Shown here piece by piece: positions 11,647 to 23,319 of a stretch of DNA of 64,000 nucleotides (position 1 is the stretch's first letter; each line of letters starts with the position of its first letter). The position numbers and the translations under genes were made by a program. The stretch covers positions 270,501 to 334,500 of the forward strand of contig JALIZF010001500.1 in NCBI GenBank assembly GCA_029948255.1, read 5' to 3'. The notes beneath the pieces are model-generated. The model did not search any database. It saw only the letters and a list, made by a program, of their open reading frames with translations, and had not been told where the DNA came from. This stretch comes from Telmatactis stephensoni. Lineage: Eukaryota > Cnidaria > Anthozoa > Actiniaria > Isophelliidae.

Positions 11647-13977
11647 AGCTAAGAAGCAGTAAGCAGCACCCAAGCAGCACCCAAGTAATTTTGGCTCACT
11701 GCAGTTTATCACTTATCATATAAAAAGCGCACAAAGCTGCCAAAAATTGCAGCTTCGCTATAAATAAAATAAATTACTTCAAAACGTTATTATTTCTCTT
11801 GTTTCTTTATTAGTAACTCCACTTTTCTGATAAAAGTAAAAAGCGAGGAAAAGCAATCTTGGCCGACTGCAGCTATACAGAAAGACGAACCAGTGCAGTA
11901 AACATAAAGCCGGGCAATTTAGTTGAAAAACTTTAGTAGAAAAGTATTTCTTGTTCTTTCTTTTATCATTATCATTTTGGAAGTATTTACCCCGGGGAGT
12001 TTAGCGAGTGTTGGTCCTCTTGTGAGGGATTGATTTTTTGAAGTGTTTGTACAGTTATTTCTATCGTAGTGTGAAAGAGATCCAGATAAGAGTAAACGAC
12101 TCAAATTCAGACTATACAAATCGCTCAAAACTAAAGTTTTGACATAATTTCCACCCCAAAAGTGTCCTTGAATCCTATAAACTTCGAAGAACTTCGAAGA
12201 CTTAGCCTGTACAACTCTCAATCCACCATCCATCAGTTAATGGCAGAGTAGTTGTTCGAATAGTGAGGCGATCAAAATCGCTCAAAATCAAAACTTTTTC
12301 ACCCCCAAAGCATGGGGATTTTATGGAGAATCTTCTATAAGCGTGCATACTTTTGTGATTAACCTTGATTTCGTGAGAGCAGTTTCAAGCTTATAGAGAC
12401 TTCTGGGTAATTTGCAGATTCTCGACCGAAACATGAAACTGATGAAACACGAACACGAAACAGGAAACACGAACGACTGACCTAACCTCGAGCTACCACA
12501 GATAGCCGGAGTAAATAGCCCGCAACGTCGCTCCTTCCAGAGGCTTCCAAGTGCACACTGACAGTAAAACTTTTACTGATCCTAATGACAGGCTTTTAAT
12601 GACTACCGTGCTAAATTCTGTTTCGCCAATTACTAATCCTCTAGGGAATCGGTACTTGGATAACTAGTTACTAATTCCACAGCCCCTAAACCCACACCCA
12701 ATACTTCTATTCCAGAGATGAAGTGTTTGTCTTCTACAAAGGTTGCTGGATTAGTGGATGGTTTGGATTCCGACCTTTTTTGTCTCCAGATGCTACACAG
12801 TAATTTTTTGTTTTGTTTTGTTCTTGCCGTTAATTTGACCATACATTTCGTAAAGAGTACGCATTTCGCACGTTGAGTCAGAGAGAACCGTTTTAATCAT
12901 CAGTTATTGAACATGCCGGCCTTTCAAAGTGTCTTTTTGTCCTGATGTAACACATGACATGTTTAACATGATCAACGAAATGAAACGAAACGAAACCGTT
13001 TCCTTTCTTCAACAAAACAAGAAACTATAATCGACGAAACGAAACGAGATCAGAATAAATCTAGAATAAAGCTATGTAAATACGAGCCAAATACGAGAAT
13101 AATGGGAGCATTCACGTATGTAAACGATTCCCGCCAAACTGGAAGTGCATGTAATCACCACTAAAGATCGCTAATCTCATTCAAAATTTAGCTCATATTC
13201 AACCTAACTTTATTTAGCCTTGTAATTAATCAGAAAAATGACACGAGTCATTCGCAATCATAGCAAAATATAGCTCAGTGAAAATGGCGGCCGCCGGGCC
13301 CAGCCGTTGCATGGCGCCATGACTGCTGCCGGCACGTACCTGCCTAGTTCTGAACACAACTTTAGCTTTTTAAATCTTGAACCAAGAAGACTCCAGAGTA
13401 ACCATTCCACTCACGCAGTCTTGCAACCAAAAAGCACGATTATGGGCTAGCACTCAGTTGTTTAGAACGGTGTATAAGGGTTAATATTATTGAGATGCAT
13501 GCACGAACAGTCAGTGACCCAAAGTCGGCAAAATGCTCGCCAAAATAAATTCTATCTCGACGTCAGTCTGACGTCACTACGTAGTCACATGAGAAGCACG
13601 CGCTTGTTGATCTAGTCATTGCATTTCTTGCTATCTAGTCGTTCACGTCGTTATAAATACACTCTACGAAATCGTAGGACACCTACACCCTTTTCTTCGC
13701 AGCTTGACCAAAATCGCCTTTGGGTTGTGAGTATATATCGTTCTTGAAGTTTTCCTGTGTAGCCATTCTCTCATTTCAGGTTTTTAGCCTAGGTTTGAAG
13801 GTAAAGTAAAGTAAAGTAAACGACCATATTTTACGTCGATAACTCGTGACAGTAATTTTGGTAACTGATAAACTTGAGGTCGACGATGCGCTCATTTTAC
13901 TCCCCTCTCTCCATCAGTGCTCCGTTTTAAGGGTATTAAAGCTAATTAAAGCTACACAGAAAGGAAAGAAGTTGAAA
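11041..13977. other. No gene recognised; poly-A tract and AT-rich DNA
   Basis: A run of about 35 adenines with a few interruptions lies at 11,609-11,645, possibly an old retroposition tail. Sequences rich in GAAAC and CGAAACGAAAC motifs lie near 12,430-13,050. A TATAAATA at about 13,652, just before a CTACGAAATCGTAG palindrome, lies 400 bp upstream of the DIRS remnant and could belong to its leader; that is speculative. Frames here have no recognisable domain. Confidence 0.35.
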
Positions 13978-14057
13978 CAAGGATGTAAGGTCACTGGAGA
14001 TCGAACTAGGGACCTCTAGCACCGAAGGCCGCGCACTAACCAACTGTGCCATCCTTG
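13978..14057 (-). repeat. tRNA-like sequence, probably a tRNA-derived SINE or tRNA pseudogene
   Basis: On the minus strand the ends CAAGGATG and CATCCTTG pair over 8 bp like an acceptor stem. An A-box-like TGGCACAGTTGG and a B-box-like AGTTCGATCTC lie at about the right spacing, the latter differing slightly from GGTTCGANTCC. The anticodon arm is imperfect and the length is about 80 bases. The internal polymerase III promoter boxes therefore look present, but a functional tRNA is unlikely. It sits directly upstream of the DIRS remnant on the opposite strand. Confidence 0.6.
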
Positions 14058-14070
14058 CTCCTTTTGGTCT

Positions 14071-15050
14071 TTGAACATGGAACATATCCAACATAGCGAA
14101 CCTAGCCACCTTAGGGAGACCGAGCTAGATGACCAATTTAGCCTACCAGAACTTACCAGGCTCACAGAACCCACCGGAAATTTTGGACAACCTGAACGTT
14201 ACCCTCACGACCATCAATCAGCCAATATGGGCACCATGACTTCTTGTTTGGATCGCTTATGCTCTCAACTGCTGCCAACGGCAGGCACGAGTAGCGGCGA
14301 TCCTAGAGTCCCACCGTACCCTGGTCGTGAACAGGCTACCGGCCGTAAGAGGAGTCTTGGTATTAGCTCCTCAGAAGGTTCCGGAGGAGAAGATCATGAA
14401 TTAGCGGCAGGCTCTCTCAGTGTTACGGCGGAAGACGAGGAACTGGACGAACTCGTGAATTCTAGTGTCGCAGCAAGTGGAACGAACACTTGTGAAAAAG
14501 CTCAAACTCACTTAGGAACATGAGGTCCTCAAGCAGCTTGAGGCGGCGATTCAGGAGAACGAGAAAACGGGACCAAAGGTTCGCCAGCAACTGGCCAACA
14601 TGGTGGTAAAACGTTGGGGCGCCAAACTAGGACAGGAAAAACTAACCAGCGTGTAAGAAAAACACTGCCTACCGGATAACTGTGTGACCATGGGCGTCCC
14701 AAAGGTTAATGGTGAGGTTTGGGAACAATGAAATGTTCCCCGTCGGAAAACCGACCTTAAGCTGGCCGATTTCCAGCAGAACTTACAACGAGCATCTGCT
14801 GCGATCATTACTATGTGTGATAAAGTTCTCGAACGTCGAAAGCGTCTACGAACTCTCAACGAGAAATACTAGACGACAGAGTTGACGCCTTAGCTTTACT
14901 GGGATATGTTTGCCACGAGCTTTCTTTGTTCAGTCGTGAACAGGTAAAGCCCGCGCTGAAGTCGGATTATCATGCACTCTGTTCGAAAGAGCAGTCGTTT
15001 TCGGCCACTCTCTTATTCGTATCAGACTTAGCCAAGCAAGTGCGGGAGAG
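14071..15050 (+). pseudogene. DIRS-type retrotransposon ORF1 (Gag-like), decayed
   Basis: The first 150 codons are a polar, acidic leader. Further on, in shifting frames, appear VRQQLANMVVKRWGAKLG, VPKVNGEVWEQ, LQRASAAIITMCDKVLERR and LALLGYVCHELSLFSREQVK. The last parts correspond to the region VNSAIWNN...REALKPELHTSY of the much better preserved DIRS ORF1 at 43,741-45,063. At least three stops or frame changes break it. The protein family is thought to act as a structural, Gag-like RNA-binding protein. The reading frame runs on past about 15,050 into unrelated LINE sequence. Confidence 0.7.
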
Positions 15051-15378
15051 ATCAAGACCTGGCAAGCCTCGCGCAATCATTGTCCGTTTACAGACACATC
15101 GACATAAGATTGCAATCTTAAAGAAGAGGCGAAATTTGAAAGGCAGTAATTTCTATATCAATGAAGATTTAACAAGAGAAAACCAGAAGCTATTCTACAG
15201 AGCTAGGACGAGTGAGAAGGTTAAATCTGCCTGGACCACGGATGGTAAAATCTTTGTCAAGCGCCGAGACGACGACAAAATCTTCAGGATTGCGTCATTT
15301 GGAGACTTTTACAAGTACAATTTGGAAGAATCAACTCGTGTTTTAGGGGTGCTAGCCCAACTAGTGCTGGCTACATGA
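15050..15378 (+). pseudogene. LINE ORF1 C-terminal fragment fused in frame to DIRS ORF1
   Basis: From RPGKPRAIIVRLQTHRHKI onward the frame resembles the RNA-binding C-terminal half of L1-type ORF1 proteins (R-P-R-x-I-I-V-R, then LKKRRNLKGSNFYINEDLT and VKSAWTTDGKIFVK). It lacks the coiled coil and RRM upstream, having been joined to DIRS Gag sequence near 15,050. The open frame starts in DIRS DNA at 14,926 and continues without a break to 15,378. It probably arose when a LINE fragment and a DIRS copy recombined; whether it is expressed is unknown. Confidence 0.65.
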
Positions 15379-15627
15379 ACTCTGAATAAGTTTCATTGAC
15401 TTTTTCTTGTGTGTTTTGACTATTTATTCAGTATATAGATATCACTTGTGTGGTTTTCTTTAATTTGATTAGCTTAAATATACTTCTAAACATCATATAT
15501 GCAGCTTGAGGTAAGTTTTAAATATTTTTGTCTCTTTTTCTTCTACCATGGGAGTTAGTCTTGAGATTTACAGAGCAGCCATAGGAACTGATATTTAATG
15601 TATTGAAAATTTCTAAACTAAACTGAT

Positions 15628-15843
15628 TTGCATACAGTTTGGACCTTTATTGTATGTTTGCTTTTGGTTTGTTGTTATTTTGTGTTTCTTTTATTTCTTA
15701 AGATCATATTGGCGAACGATATTGAAACAAATCCTGGTCCAAATTCTTCTAAATTGATTAATATTGGTCATTTGAATGTTAGAAGCTTGCTAGCTGGAAA
15801 TAAGTTTGATGAAATATCTTTCCTAATTAAGGTGACTCAATAG
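15628..15843 (+). pseudogene. 5' fragment of LINE ORF2 with a 2A-like peptide
   Basis: A hydrophobic N-terminus (residues 3-28) is followed by NDIETNPGP, a full match to the D-x-E-x-N-P-G-P 2A ribosome-skipping consensus. Then comes INIGHLNVRSLLAGNKFDEI, the start of an APE-type endonuclease domain. The frame stops at 15,843, where the endonuclease similarity ends abruptly. 2A-like peptides at the start of ORF2 are known from CR1-type LINEs of invertebrates. Together with 15,050-15,378 this is a 5' part of one LINE whose 3' part is missing, the opposite of usual truncation. Confidence 0.75.
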
Positions 15844-16564
15844 AAATTCAGGAGGCATTCGGCCTTGACAAACTTTTGGTCACAACTTTTTAGGATCATG
15901 TTCAAATTTCAATAGCTTTTTAGGAACTTTTACTCCAATTATCCAGCTATACATTGGTATTAAGCGATTTTGTTGAAGAGAACTATTTTTGGAGTAATTT
16001 CAACAAAACCTGACCCCACTGTTTAGAAATGACCCACTCTAAATCAAAATTTTGTTGGTATAAATGCATGAAACACAGGGAATCTAACTACAACGAATCA
16101 AACTTCAAGCTGAGTGAGTTTCACAAAAATCGTCGGAATAGAAATGCGAGAACGATTGGCCGCCAAAAGTGTACCCTAAAAGTGCTCTGAAATCATCATG
16201 AATCTTAAAGCACCCCTTGTACTCTGAGGAATAACAACCACGAACCTCAAATAACAACAAAAAGGTAACTTAATGTCCGTCTAATAAAAGTGTAAAACTG
16301 ATCGATCGCCCACAGGACAAGCCGTTAAAAAATATAAGCAGTGTTTATAATGTTTATAGAACACTGAAAATGGTCAAAACGTTTAAACGCACTTTAATGC
16401 TAGAATTGGAAAAATTCTGTAGCGAAGCTGCTGTTTTAAATTCAAGGTTTCATTAAACGACGGTACTGAGTTTTGTTTTTGTACACAACATAGATCTGGA
16501 GAAATAAATTTTATAAAGTACGATATGCTGCACAAACGCTTGAAACCAGATTTCTTGCGCTTTT
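15844..16564. other. Unrecognised spacer inside the DIRS remnant
   Basis: The 0.7 kb between the LINE fragment and the DIRS polymerase relic has no domain-bearing frame. The reverse transcriptase core expected here for a DIRS element is absent, so it was deleted or replaced. Confidence 0.35.
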
Positions 16565-17046
16565 GTTTTGCGATTTTGAAAAGCGCATGAGGCTTTCCAT
16601 CAACTCCCGGGTAGAACTATCGTGGTGGGCCAATAACGTATTAACGGCACACAATTTGATATCTCGCTCGGAACCTACACATGCCCTTACTACATACGCA
16701 TCTAATGATGGATGGGGGCAGTGTATAATGATAAGCTAACGGGAGGTTCTTGGTCGGGAGAAAAAAAAAAAAGCAATTTCATATCAATTATTTGGAACTC
16801 CTGGCGGTATTTCTAGGTTTAAAAACGTTTTTTAAGCATGAACGCAAGTTACACTTGCGTTTAAGAATTGACAACAATACATCGGCAGCAGTTATAAATC
16901 ATATGGGTACCTGCCATTCCTCGAAACTTCACGCGTTATGCAAAGCAGTTTGGGAATGGGCGACAGCGCGGGAAATCTGGCTGACAGCATGTCACATTCC
17001 TGGAAACTTAATGTGGAATGCTTTCCCCGAGCGCCAGATAGCTTGA
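16565..17046 (+). pseudogene. DIRS reverse transcriptase end and RNase H domain, decayed
   Basis: The forward strand reads RVELSWWANNVLTAHNL, then TTYASNDGWGQC, then, in the 98-codon frame from 16,750, NYLELLAVFLGLKTFF, LRLRIDNNTSAAVINHMG and IWLTACHIPGNLMWNAF. These align with the RNase H region of the DIRS element at 45,699-47,120 (ELEILAVFFGVKSF, IWLTACHLPGVLNVEA). An A-rich run (16,760-16,772) marks a frame change. The first catalytic Asp of RNase H appears as Tyr in TTYASNDG and the last acidic region is lost. This is the 3' half of the DIRS copy begun at 14,071. Confidence 0.75.
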
Positions 17047-18124
17047 ACTCATAAAAGCAGTGCTAGTTTCATTTAAAGAAGAAATAATTTGACTTGTAGG
17101 ACTCTCTACTCACTGGAGTGACCATTCTCCACTTGAAAGCGAGGAGATCTTGAATTTGAACATCGCTACGCATTTCATTAGTGAGCTAGGGATCTAGGAA
17201 GGGATATACTGAGAAAGACTCCGATCTAGGTCAGCACATTCGAAGATTCGGGCAAGTTGAAATGTTAAGTTATTAATTCTGTTCGGTTTTGTCCTTGGAA
17301 CAATGGACAACAACAACAGAAGCCTACAGTATAAAGTACTGTAATAGAAGTTCACGAAAGAAATATAATGGCTCAATCAAGGTAAAATCCAAGTCTTTTC
17401 GCTTGAAATTCGATCTGGCTGCAATTCCATGAAGACAACATTAGCTTGACTAAACTCACATTTTCCTCGAGATTTTCTTTACAACTTTGATGACGTCTGG
17501 AATTTATACTGATGAATAAAAAAGCTTGGCTTTGGGCTCTAATTGTATTTTATTCAAATTTATCATGCAAAGTCAACTGCTTTTATCTTTGTGGAAGAAT
17601 TCATCGAGGTCACGAAATGATTATAGCTGAGATTTATTATTAATTTATTAATTGATCTTTAGTTTATGCGCATGAGATAATTCTTATTGATCAGGCGCTA
17701 TATAAATTATTAAATTACTATTATTATTATTATTATCGGGTAATTCAGCGCTGCGGAAAATATGAAAGAAAAATGTACACGAGTAGTTACTATGTTGGTC
17801 AGCCGGCTGTAGAGTCTTTAAGACAAACAATTTAGATGATAAGTGAAATAAAATCAACTTAAAGAACAATATCTTAGCTTGAAAGAAAACAAGACGATGC
17901 ATGTTTGTATATAAGACTGTCGTCTTGTCTGTCTGTTTTTAACTCGTGGATTGCAAGTAATTTTGATGATGTTTGCCTTTACATGGAAGACCTTGTCCGG
18001 ATCAATTTTTTTAGGTTTGTGTACAAGCAACAACAATTTTTGGGCCTGAACACGTTACTCAGTAATACAAGTTATTTTAATATGACTAAATTAGAGTCAC
18101 AACTTTTATTATTAGTGAGATCAT
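17047..18124. other. No gene recognised
   Basis: The stretch holds a short (TTA)n microsatellite at about 17,717-17,736 and a half-site AACTCGTGGATTGCAA at 17,940, related to the hairpin repeat at 10,432. Frames are short and AT-driven. Confidence 0.35.
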
Positions 18125-18425
18125 GCCTGTCGGATGTTAGGCGGAAAAATGCTGATAGTTAATTTCTTATTCCTGGCCACATTTTGTATTGTACTACTCT
18201 GCTTGGAATAATTTTCATCGCATCTCCGTAGTGCTGTTCGATACTCGGATGTGAAAACCTTTCTGAATGGACTTTATACGTTGCTGTTGTCACCGAAGCA
18301 ACAAAAATCGTCGCAAGTCCAACATCAAAGTCATCCAAGCTTTTAGTGTTTGTACTTTATCAGCACGAGAGTAAATGTTGAAATAAAATGCAAAACATCT
18401 TGAGTACGAACTGCCGCCTGAAACT
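18125..18425 (-). repeat. Dispersed repeat family, copy 2 of 3
   Basis: This is the reverse-complement copy of the repeat at 7,805-8,200 and 23,320-23,720. GTTCGATACTCGGATGTG, AATGGACTTTAT, ACAAAAATCGTCGCAAGTCC and TAGTGTTTGTACT are the shared blocks. It extends to TCAGCACGAGAGTAAATGTT, also shared with 23,385-23,405. No gene. Confidence 0.65.
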
Positions 18426-19049
18426 AGTCTATGAAATTCAATGCAAAAGCAAAGCTTTTTTGTTTCTATTATTTGACCCCAACTATCATTTACGTGCTAT
18501 TTATATAACCAACACTTTTATCTGCTTTTATTAAATGTGCCAACTGTAAAATGCATTGATTGAATTGCTAAATTGAATGTTCTGCATATTCTTTCTGTTC
18601 TTTCAGTATTAAATATAAATTTTGTCTAGTTTGATCTCAACATATGTACAGATCGATGACTGACCCAATATTGCATTGCACAAGAGATCGTCACGATTAG
18701 AAAGCCAAAAATAAATAAACTTGGAACTCAGACTTCGTAAGTACGAAAGTGCTTGTCAGTCTTCTTCGGCAACTTTGACTTCCGGTGGTTCTTCGCATTG
18801 CTGTAGAAACCAATTTGCGCTTTATGAGCAAAGAAGAACAACAGCAAGAGCAAGAACACGGTGAAAGCCGAATCCTTACCTCGACTGGTTAACCTGTCGA
18901 GGAACTAGCTGTTTCTAATAGAAAACAACCACCGGATGTATCCAACTAAAAAGTTACTCCAAAAACTCACTAAACTCACGTTACTTCGGGCCTCGTGTCA
19001 GTGACGACCCGGACTTTATGATCAGTAATTCTGCAAGGTTTTCGCGATT

Positions 19050-19165
19050 TTCGTTTTTGATTTATATTGATTTATATTTTTGCCTTCAAATGAAAACTCG
19101 TGTATTATTTGGGCTTCCTGTGGTCATTTCTGTCAATCCACGAGTTACTTCGCCTTTGGCGGGTT
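19050..19165 (+). repeat. Dispersed repeat, inverted copy at 22,785-22,965
   Basis: GATTTATATTTTTGCCTTCAAAT, then GGGCTTCCTGTGGTC, then TCAATCCACGAGTTACTTCG and TTGGCGGGTTGAT occur here and in reverse complement at 22,785-22,965. It combines the CACAGGNAGCCC motif and the AACTCGTGGATT half-palindrome seen elsewhere. The other copy lies within the TTAA element at 22,604-24,874. Confidence 0.6.
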
Positions 19166-19260
19166 GATCGTATCTACTGGTAGATACTATGTCATCGTGT
19201 TGAAAATGGATATACTTCATGTTTCACTCAATTATGAGATCACTGTATATTGGTATTCAC

Positions 19261-19769
19261 TAGTCCAGTCCCAGACTCTCTTTCTTGCCGCTCCAGGACT
19301 CGCGGAGAAAGGAGAGTCCAGTATAACTTGCATGTGCATGTGCAAAATGAGCCAATCAGATTAAAGTTTTATTTTGAGAGCGTGCAATATGCAAATGTCA
19401 GTGTTTTGTTTTGCTGTCAAAAAATATGGTAGTGATGCGTATCGAAAAAATGGCTGAAAGTACGTGTAGATTTTGTAACAAGATTTGTACTCTCGCAAGA
19501 CGTTACGTTCTTTATAAGTTTTTCCAAGTGCATAGCTCACTGAATCAACAAATTGCTTTCCGAAATGAGACTGATATCGTGTATACAAAACACTTTCTTA
19601 TTCAGACATCTTGAACCATTAGACGACTTTAGGAATTGTAACCACGCGATCACCACGTTCATGTGGTGATCGCGTGGTCACTAAGCTGACATGCGCATGC
19701 AAGTTATACTGGACTCTCCTTTCTCCGCGAGTCCTGGAGCGGCAAGAAAGAGAGTCTGGGACTAGACTA
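19261..19769. mobile_element. Mutator-like MITE, 509 bp, 10 bp target duplication
   Basis: The left 75-85 bp (TAGTCCAGTCCCAGACTCTC onward to ATAACTTGCATG) return reverse-complemented at 19,690-19,769. TGGTATTCAC lies directly outside both ends (19,251-19,260 and 19,770-19,779). A 9-10 bp duplication with long inverted ends is the Mutator (MULE) pattern. A perfect 16 bp stem hairpin (ACCACGCGATCACCAC, loop GTTCAT) sits at 19,641-19,678 inside. No transposase is present. Confidence 0.8.
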
Positions 19770-19914
19770 TGGTATTCACCAGAACATGTATGAGTTCTGA
19801 CACGAAGTTCTATGCTTGTTAACAATAGAAATGTGTTAACAATAGACTGAAAAGTCGGAATATTTTCGGAAAATACGCGGGAACAAACAAGTTAAGACGA
19901 AATGACGTACGAAT

Positions 19915-20567
19915 CGACCGAATGTCTTTCGGAAACATTCAGGAAAAGTCACGGACAAGCACGAAGTGAGCACGAAGCTGCATGTGACTGACGACTGTTG
20001 ACAAGTTTGACAGGAATTAATTCAAGTCAAAAATCTTGGCAAGTGATGTTTTTAACAATGTTTTTATGTCCATTGATAAGGCTCAGCTTTAATAGAATGT
20101 GTCAGGCTTATTCTTATGGAGAATTTTTAAATCATTATTCAATTTTAAGGTCGTTTTTGAGTGTAAGTAATACAATATTGAAGTGTTCGTCTCGATCTCG
20201 TTTGAGCCTTTTGCAAATGTTCTATCTTTTAGCAACAGTAAACAGTAGTTTTTCTCTCTTCGTAAAAGCGTGGGGAAAACTACCTCCGCTTGCAGGGTAA
20301 CAAGTTTGTACAACGATTGCATTAAACTATCAAATAACTCACTTCATTATACAATATTTCAGCTCCTATTAGGAAAATATAATGACCTTCATATGTACGA
20401 AGAGCTCAAACGTGGACCTTGATTGCATTGCCAAACAAACACTAGCAATTCTTTTTGCAAAACCTATGACACTGTCCATGAAAGCTGTTTCTATTGATGG
20501 ACGTAAAAACATTATTTAAAATATCACTTACCAAGTTTTTCCGAACGTTTCCGAAAGACATTCGAGG
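19915..20567. mobile_element. Diverged inverted-repeat element
   Basis: CGAATGTCTTTCGGAAACATT at 19,918 recurs as complement at about 20,542-20,564. Further in, CTTGGCAAGTGAT, ACAATGTTTTTATGTCCATT and AATGTGTCAGG recur as complement at 20,445-20,530. The arms are broken by indels and the spacer holds no recognised gene. Ends and target duplication were not resolved. Confidence 0.5.
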
Positions 20568-22067
20568 TAATAAGAAACTGCCCTGTCTAACTCCATAAAA
20601 TATTTCATTACTCTTCGTGTTTTTCTTTTCAATGCATTTCACATTGGCAAAAATATTTCTATAACATGTAGATACATGCACCTTTCAGGTGCCTTTTATT
20701 TTTAGTATGGCCTTTGCCCTTCTGTTATTCAAACAATCCAGTAAGTCGAGACTTCTAATAAGACTAGTCGTTTCTAACAGTGGCTGAGAATGTTTTAAAT
20801 CTTTTATTTTATCATATCTGAACTATTAGTTACAAAAGTTCAGCTTCGCAATATACGTCTCAAAGTGCACAGTCAATCGGTTAATTGGTGCCTTGTTTTC
20901 AAATTATATTTCAGCTTGTTTTTGTTAGATCAAAATTAATTGAAAATTTCACGTCACGGTTGTCAGGCAAGGTCGGTACAAAAATCTCCATTCGTTCGGG
21001 TACATTACATATGGATGGGCAAGGATTTAGCTTCTGTCCGTAACATTGTGGTATCCGTACGTTTTAGTGGGTTTTCTATGATAGCCTGCATAGCTGTCCT
21101 ATACTGCCTACTACACAGGCTTCTCACAAGGTGAAAGCAGGACAAACGCTGTCAAAGGTAGCCTATCTAAACGCCTTTATTAGGCAGCTATTTGGCTCGT
21201 TTCCACCTGGGCATGAGTGAACGTTGTGCTGATTTTGTCCTCACTAAAAGATTTGAAGTACAAAATTCCCAAGAATTTACAGCTTGTCTTTATCAGCCCA
21301 AACTTTGGGACAACCAGCATAAAGTGAAACCATCGTAGTTGACTCGTTTCAATGTGCGACATGGAAAAACATAAACTAAATTTGACGACAGAAAGATAAA
21401 AAGGTGTAGGACAGCTAAGTTACATTGTTAAATACATACGAAATGCTTTTTATCAAATGGACAATAGCTGAACGTTTAATCTATCTCAATAAATTGACAG
21501 TTTTTGCCAAGCTATAAACGTTTATTCGAATCGATCAAGTTCTTGACGACATGAAGTCGTCGATTTTTCCTCCAAACGATCTTTTGGTTAGACATTAACG
21601 GGTTCTGAGCTCATCGATATAAGCCAACAAACTACTTATATCAGCCATTGCCTATATTAGAAATGACTTACCAGTTTAGAAGGGCAGACCTTTTCTGATG
21701 GTTTTCTGCGACTCACACCAACTATACGTCCATTGACTGACAACAAGCGTCGTTCCAGAATGAGACAGCATACACATTTGGACCTGTATGCGCCCCTACA
21801 AGTAGGGTCAAAAAGAAAGAATTGGACTGGACTTAATATTTCACTGACACTATATCAGTAAGTGAAATGCTCAAAAGTGGAGTAGCCGCGCGAAGAAATC
21901 GAAAGGACTCAGATCACACTAAAACTCCACTGACAACTAATAACTCCGTATGAATTTATGAATTAATGTTAAGCCATTTCTAGTAAATAAATCAATTAAA
22001 TATGTGATTTTTCTATGCTTAATCAGACACACAGGGTTCCGAGTAGAATTGGAATCATTAGAGACCA
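20568..22067. other. No gene recognised
   Basis: I see no conserved domain on either strand. Frames at 20,940-21,134 and 21,180-21,362 are short and unrelated to known families as far as I can tell. Confidence 0.3.
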
Positions 22068-22285
22068 TAAGATTGACGCTTACGGCAAACCGCTAACGAC
22101 AAACGGCAAAAATTAACTTTGATTTTGATTTAATATTGTACTCTAATCCTTAAATCAATCCAACAAGCAAATAAAGAACAAATCCCTTAATCACAGAAAA
22201 TACAAATATCTCCACATAAGTGTACAAACGGCTGAGGACAGACGGCTAAAGTTTGCCTTTGACGGTTGCCGTAAAGGTCAATCTT
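22068..22285. mobile_element. Small MITE, about 220 bp
   Basis: AAGATTGACGCTTACGGCAA on the left faces TTGCCGTAAAGGTCAATCTT on the right, an inverted repeat with two mismatches. The interior repeats GACAAACGGC and GACAGACGGC motifs. There is no coding capacity and no clear target duplication. Confidence 0.5.
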
Positions 22286-23319
22286 GATTATTCTCTTACA
22301 TGGGGCGATATGAGACCCATGTCGATCATGAGTTAAAAACAGCATATCAAAGGTCTTGCCTGGAACGTGTTTAGATGTAGTTTTTGTTTGTTTTTAGGAG
22401 ATATCAGCTTTTTGTTTGCTCATTTGACTACATACACGAGCGAATAATTGGCGCAAGAGTTAAGTGCTGTGATGTTGTAGTTTTTCATGAAAAACAATCA
22501 GTTCGACGTGTAAAAACCACACGAAGCACAGCAGAACACACCGTAGTTTTGATGGAGCTCCAGCAGTTTAATGGTGTTTTGATATCCAACTCAAGTACCT
22601 TAAGGTAGTTCGAGACTCATAGTTAAATTTTACGATAAACTTGTCTTCAAAATTCCTCCAGAGAAAGAGGTACATAGGTGGAAATAAAACGTGAAATAAA
22701 AAGGGGGATCACCGAGATCACTCTCGAGATATAAGGGGGGGGGGGGGGGGGGGGATGTGAGGTGTTTTGGACACTTTTTATAATCAACCCGCCAATGGCG
22801 AAGTAACTCGTGGATTGACCCTTGGGATTGACCGATAACAACGACCACAGGAAGCCCAAAAATAAATTTTAGTTAAATAATGAGTTTTAATTTTTAATCT
22901 GTGGAAATTATCCTTCAGCAGCATGAGTTTTTTATTTGAAGGCAAAAATATAAATCAATTAAAGCAATATATATTTTTCTAAATGATAAATCGTTGTATT
23001 GCTCTCACAAATTTAAATATTAAGACTGGGCCCACCTGTAAAGATTTTAAAGGAATTTTGAAAGAGTCATTTGGATAATTATTAATAATATCAGCTAATG
23101 TAATTTCTTTACCGAAAAATAATAGACTTGAGTACCCCTAGCAAAGCTGTTGAACATGTACAAATTATGAAAGAAGTTTCTCTATCAACCAAATGTCGCT
23201 ATGAATAAAATAAATTACCCCATAAAAGTACTCATGATAACCACCAAACTTAAAACTCAAATACGCTTTTTTGATGCCGTTTCGGCCAACCGGGCCGTAG
23301 CGATTCCACGGCCAGAACT

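Noticed and set aside
13978..14057. Functional tRNA gene
   Set aside because: The anticodon arm and B box are imperfect and the length is about 80 bases; a SINE head or tRNA pseudogene is likelier.
18718..19030. Host promoter or CpG-island gene start
   Set aside because: No open exon, splice pattern or conserved motif supports it.
22630..22859. Proline-run proteins on the minus strand
   Set aside because: The proline runs are the translation of a 20-G homopolymer.
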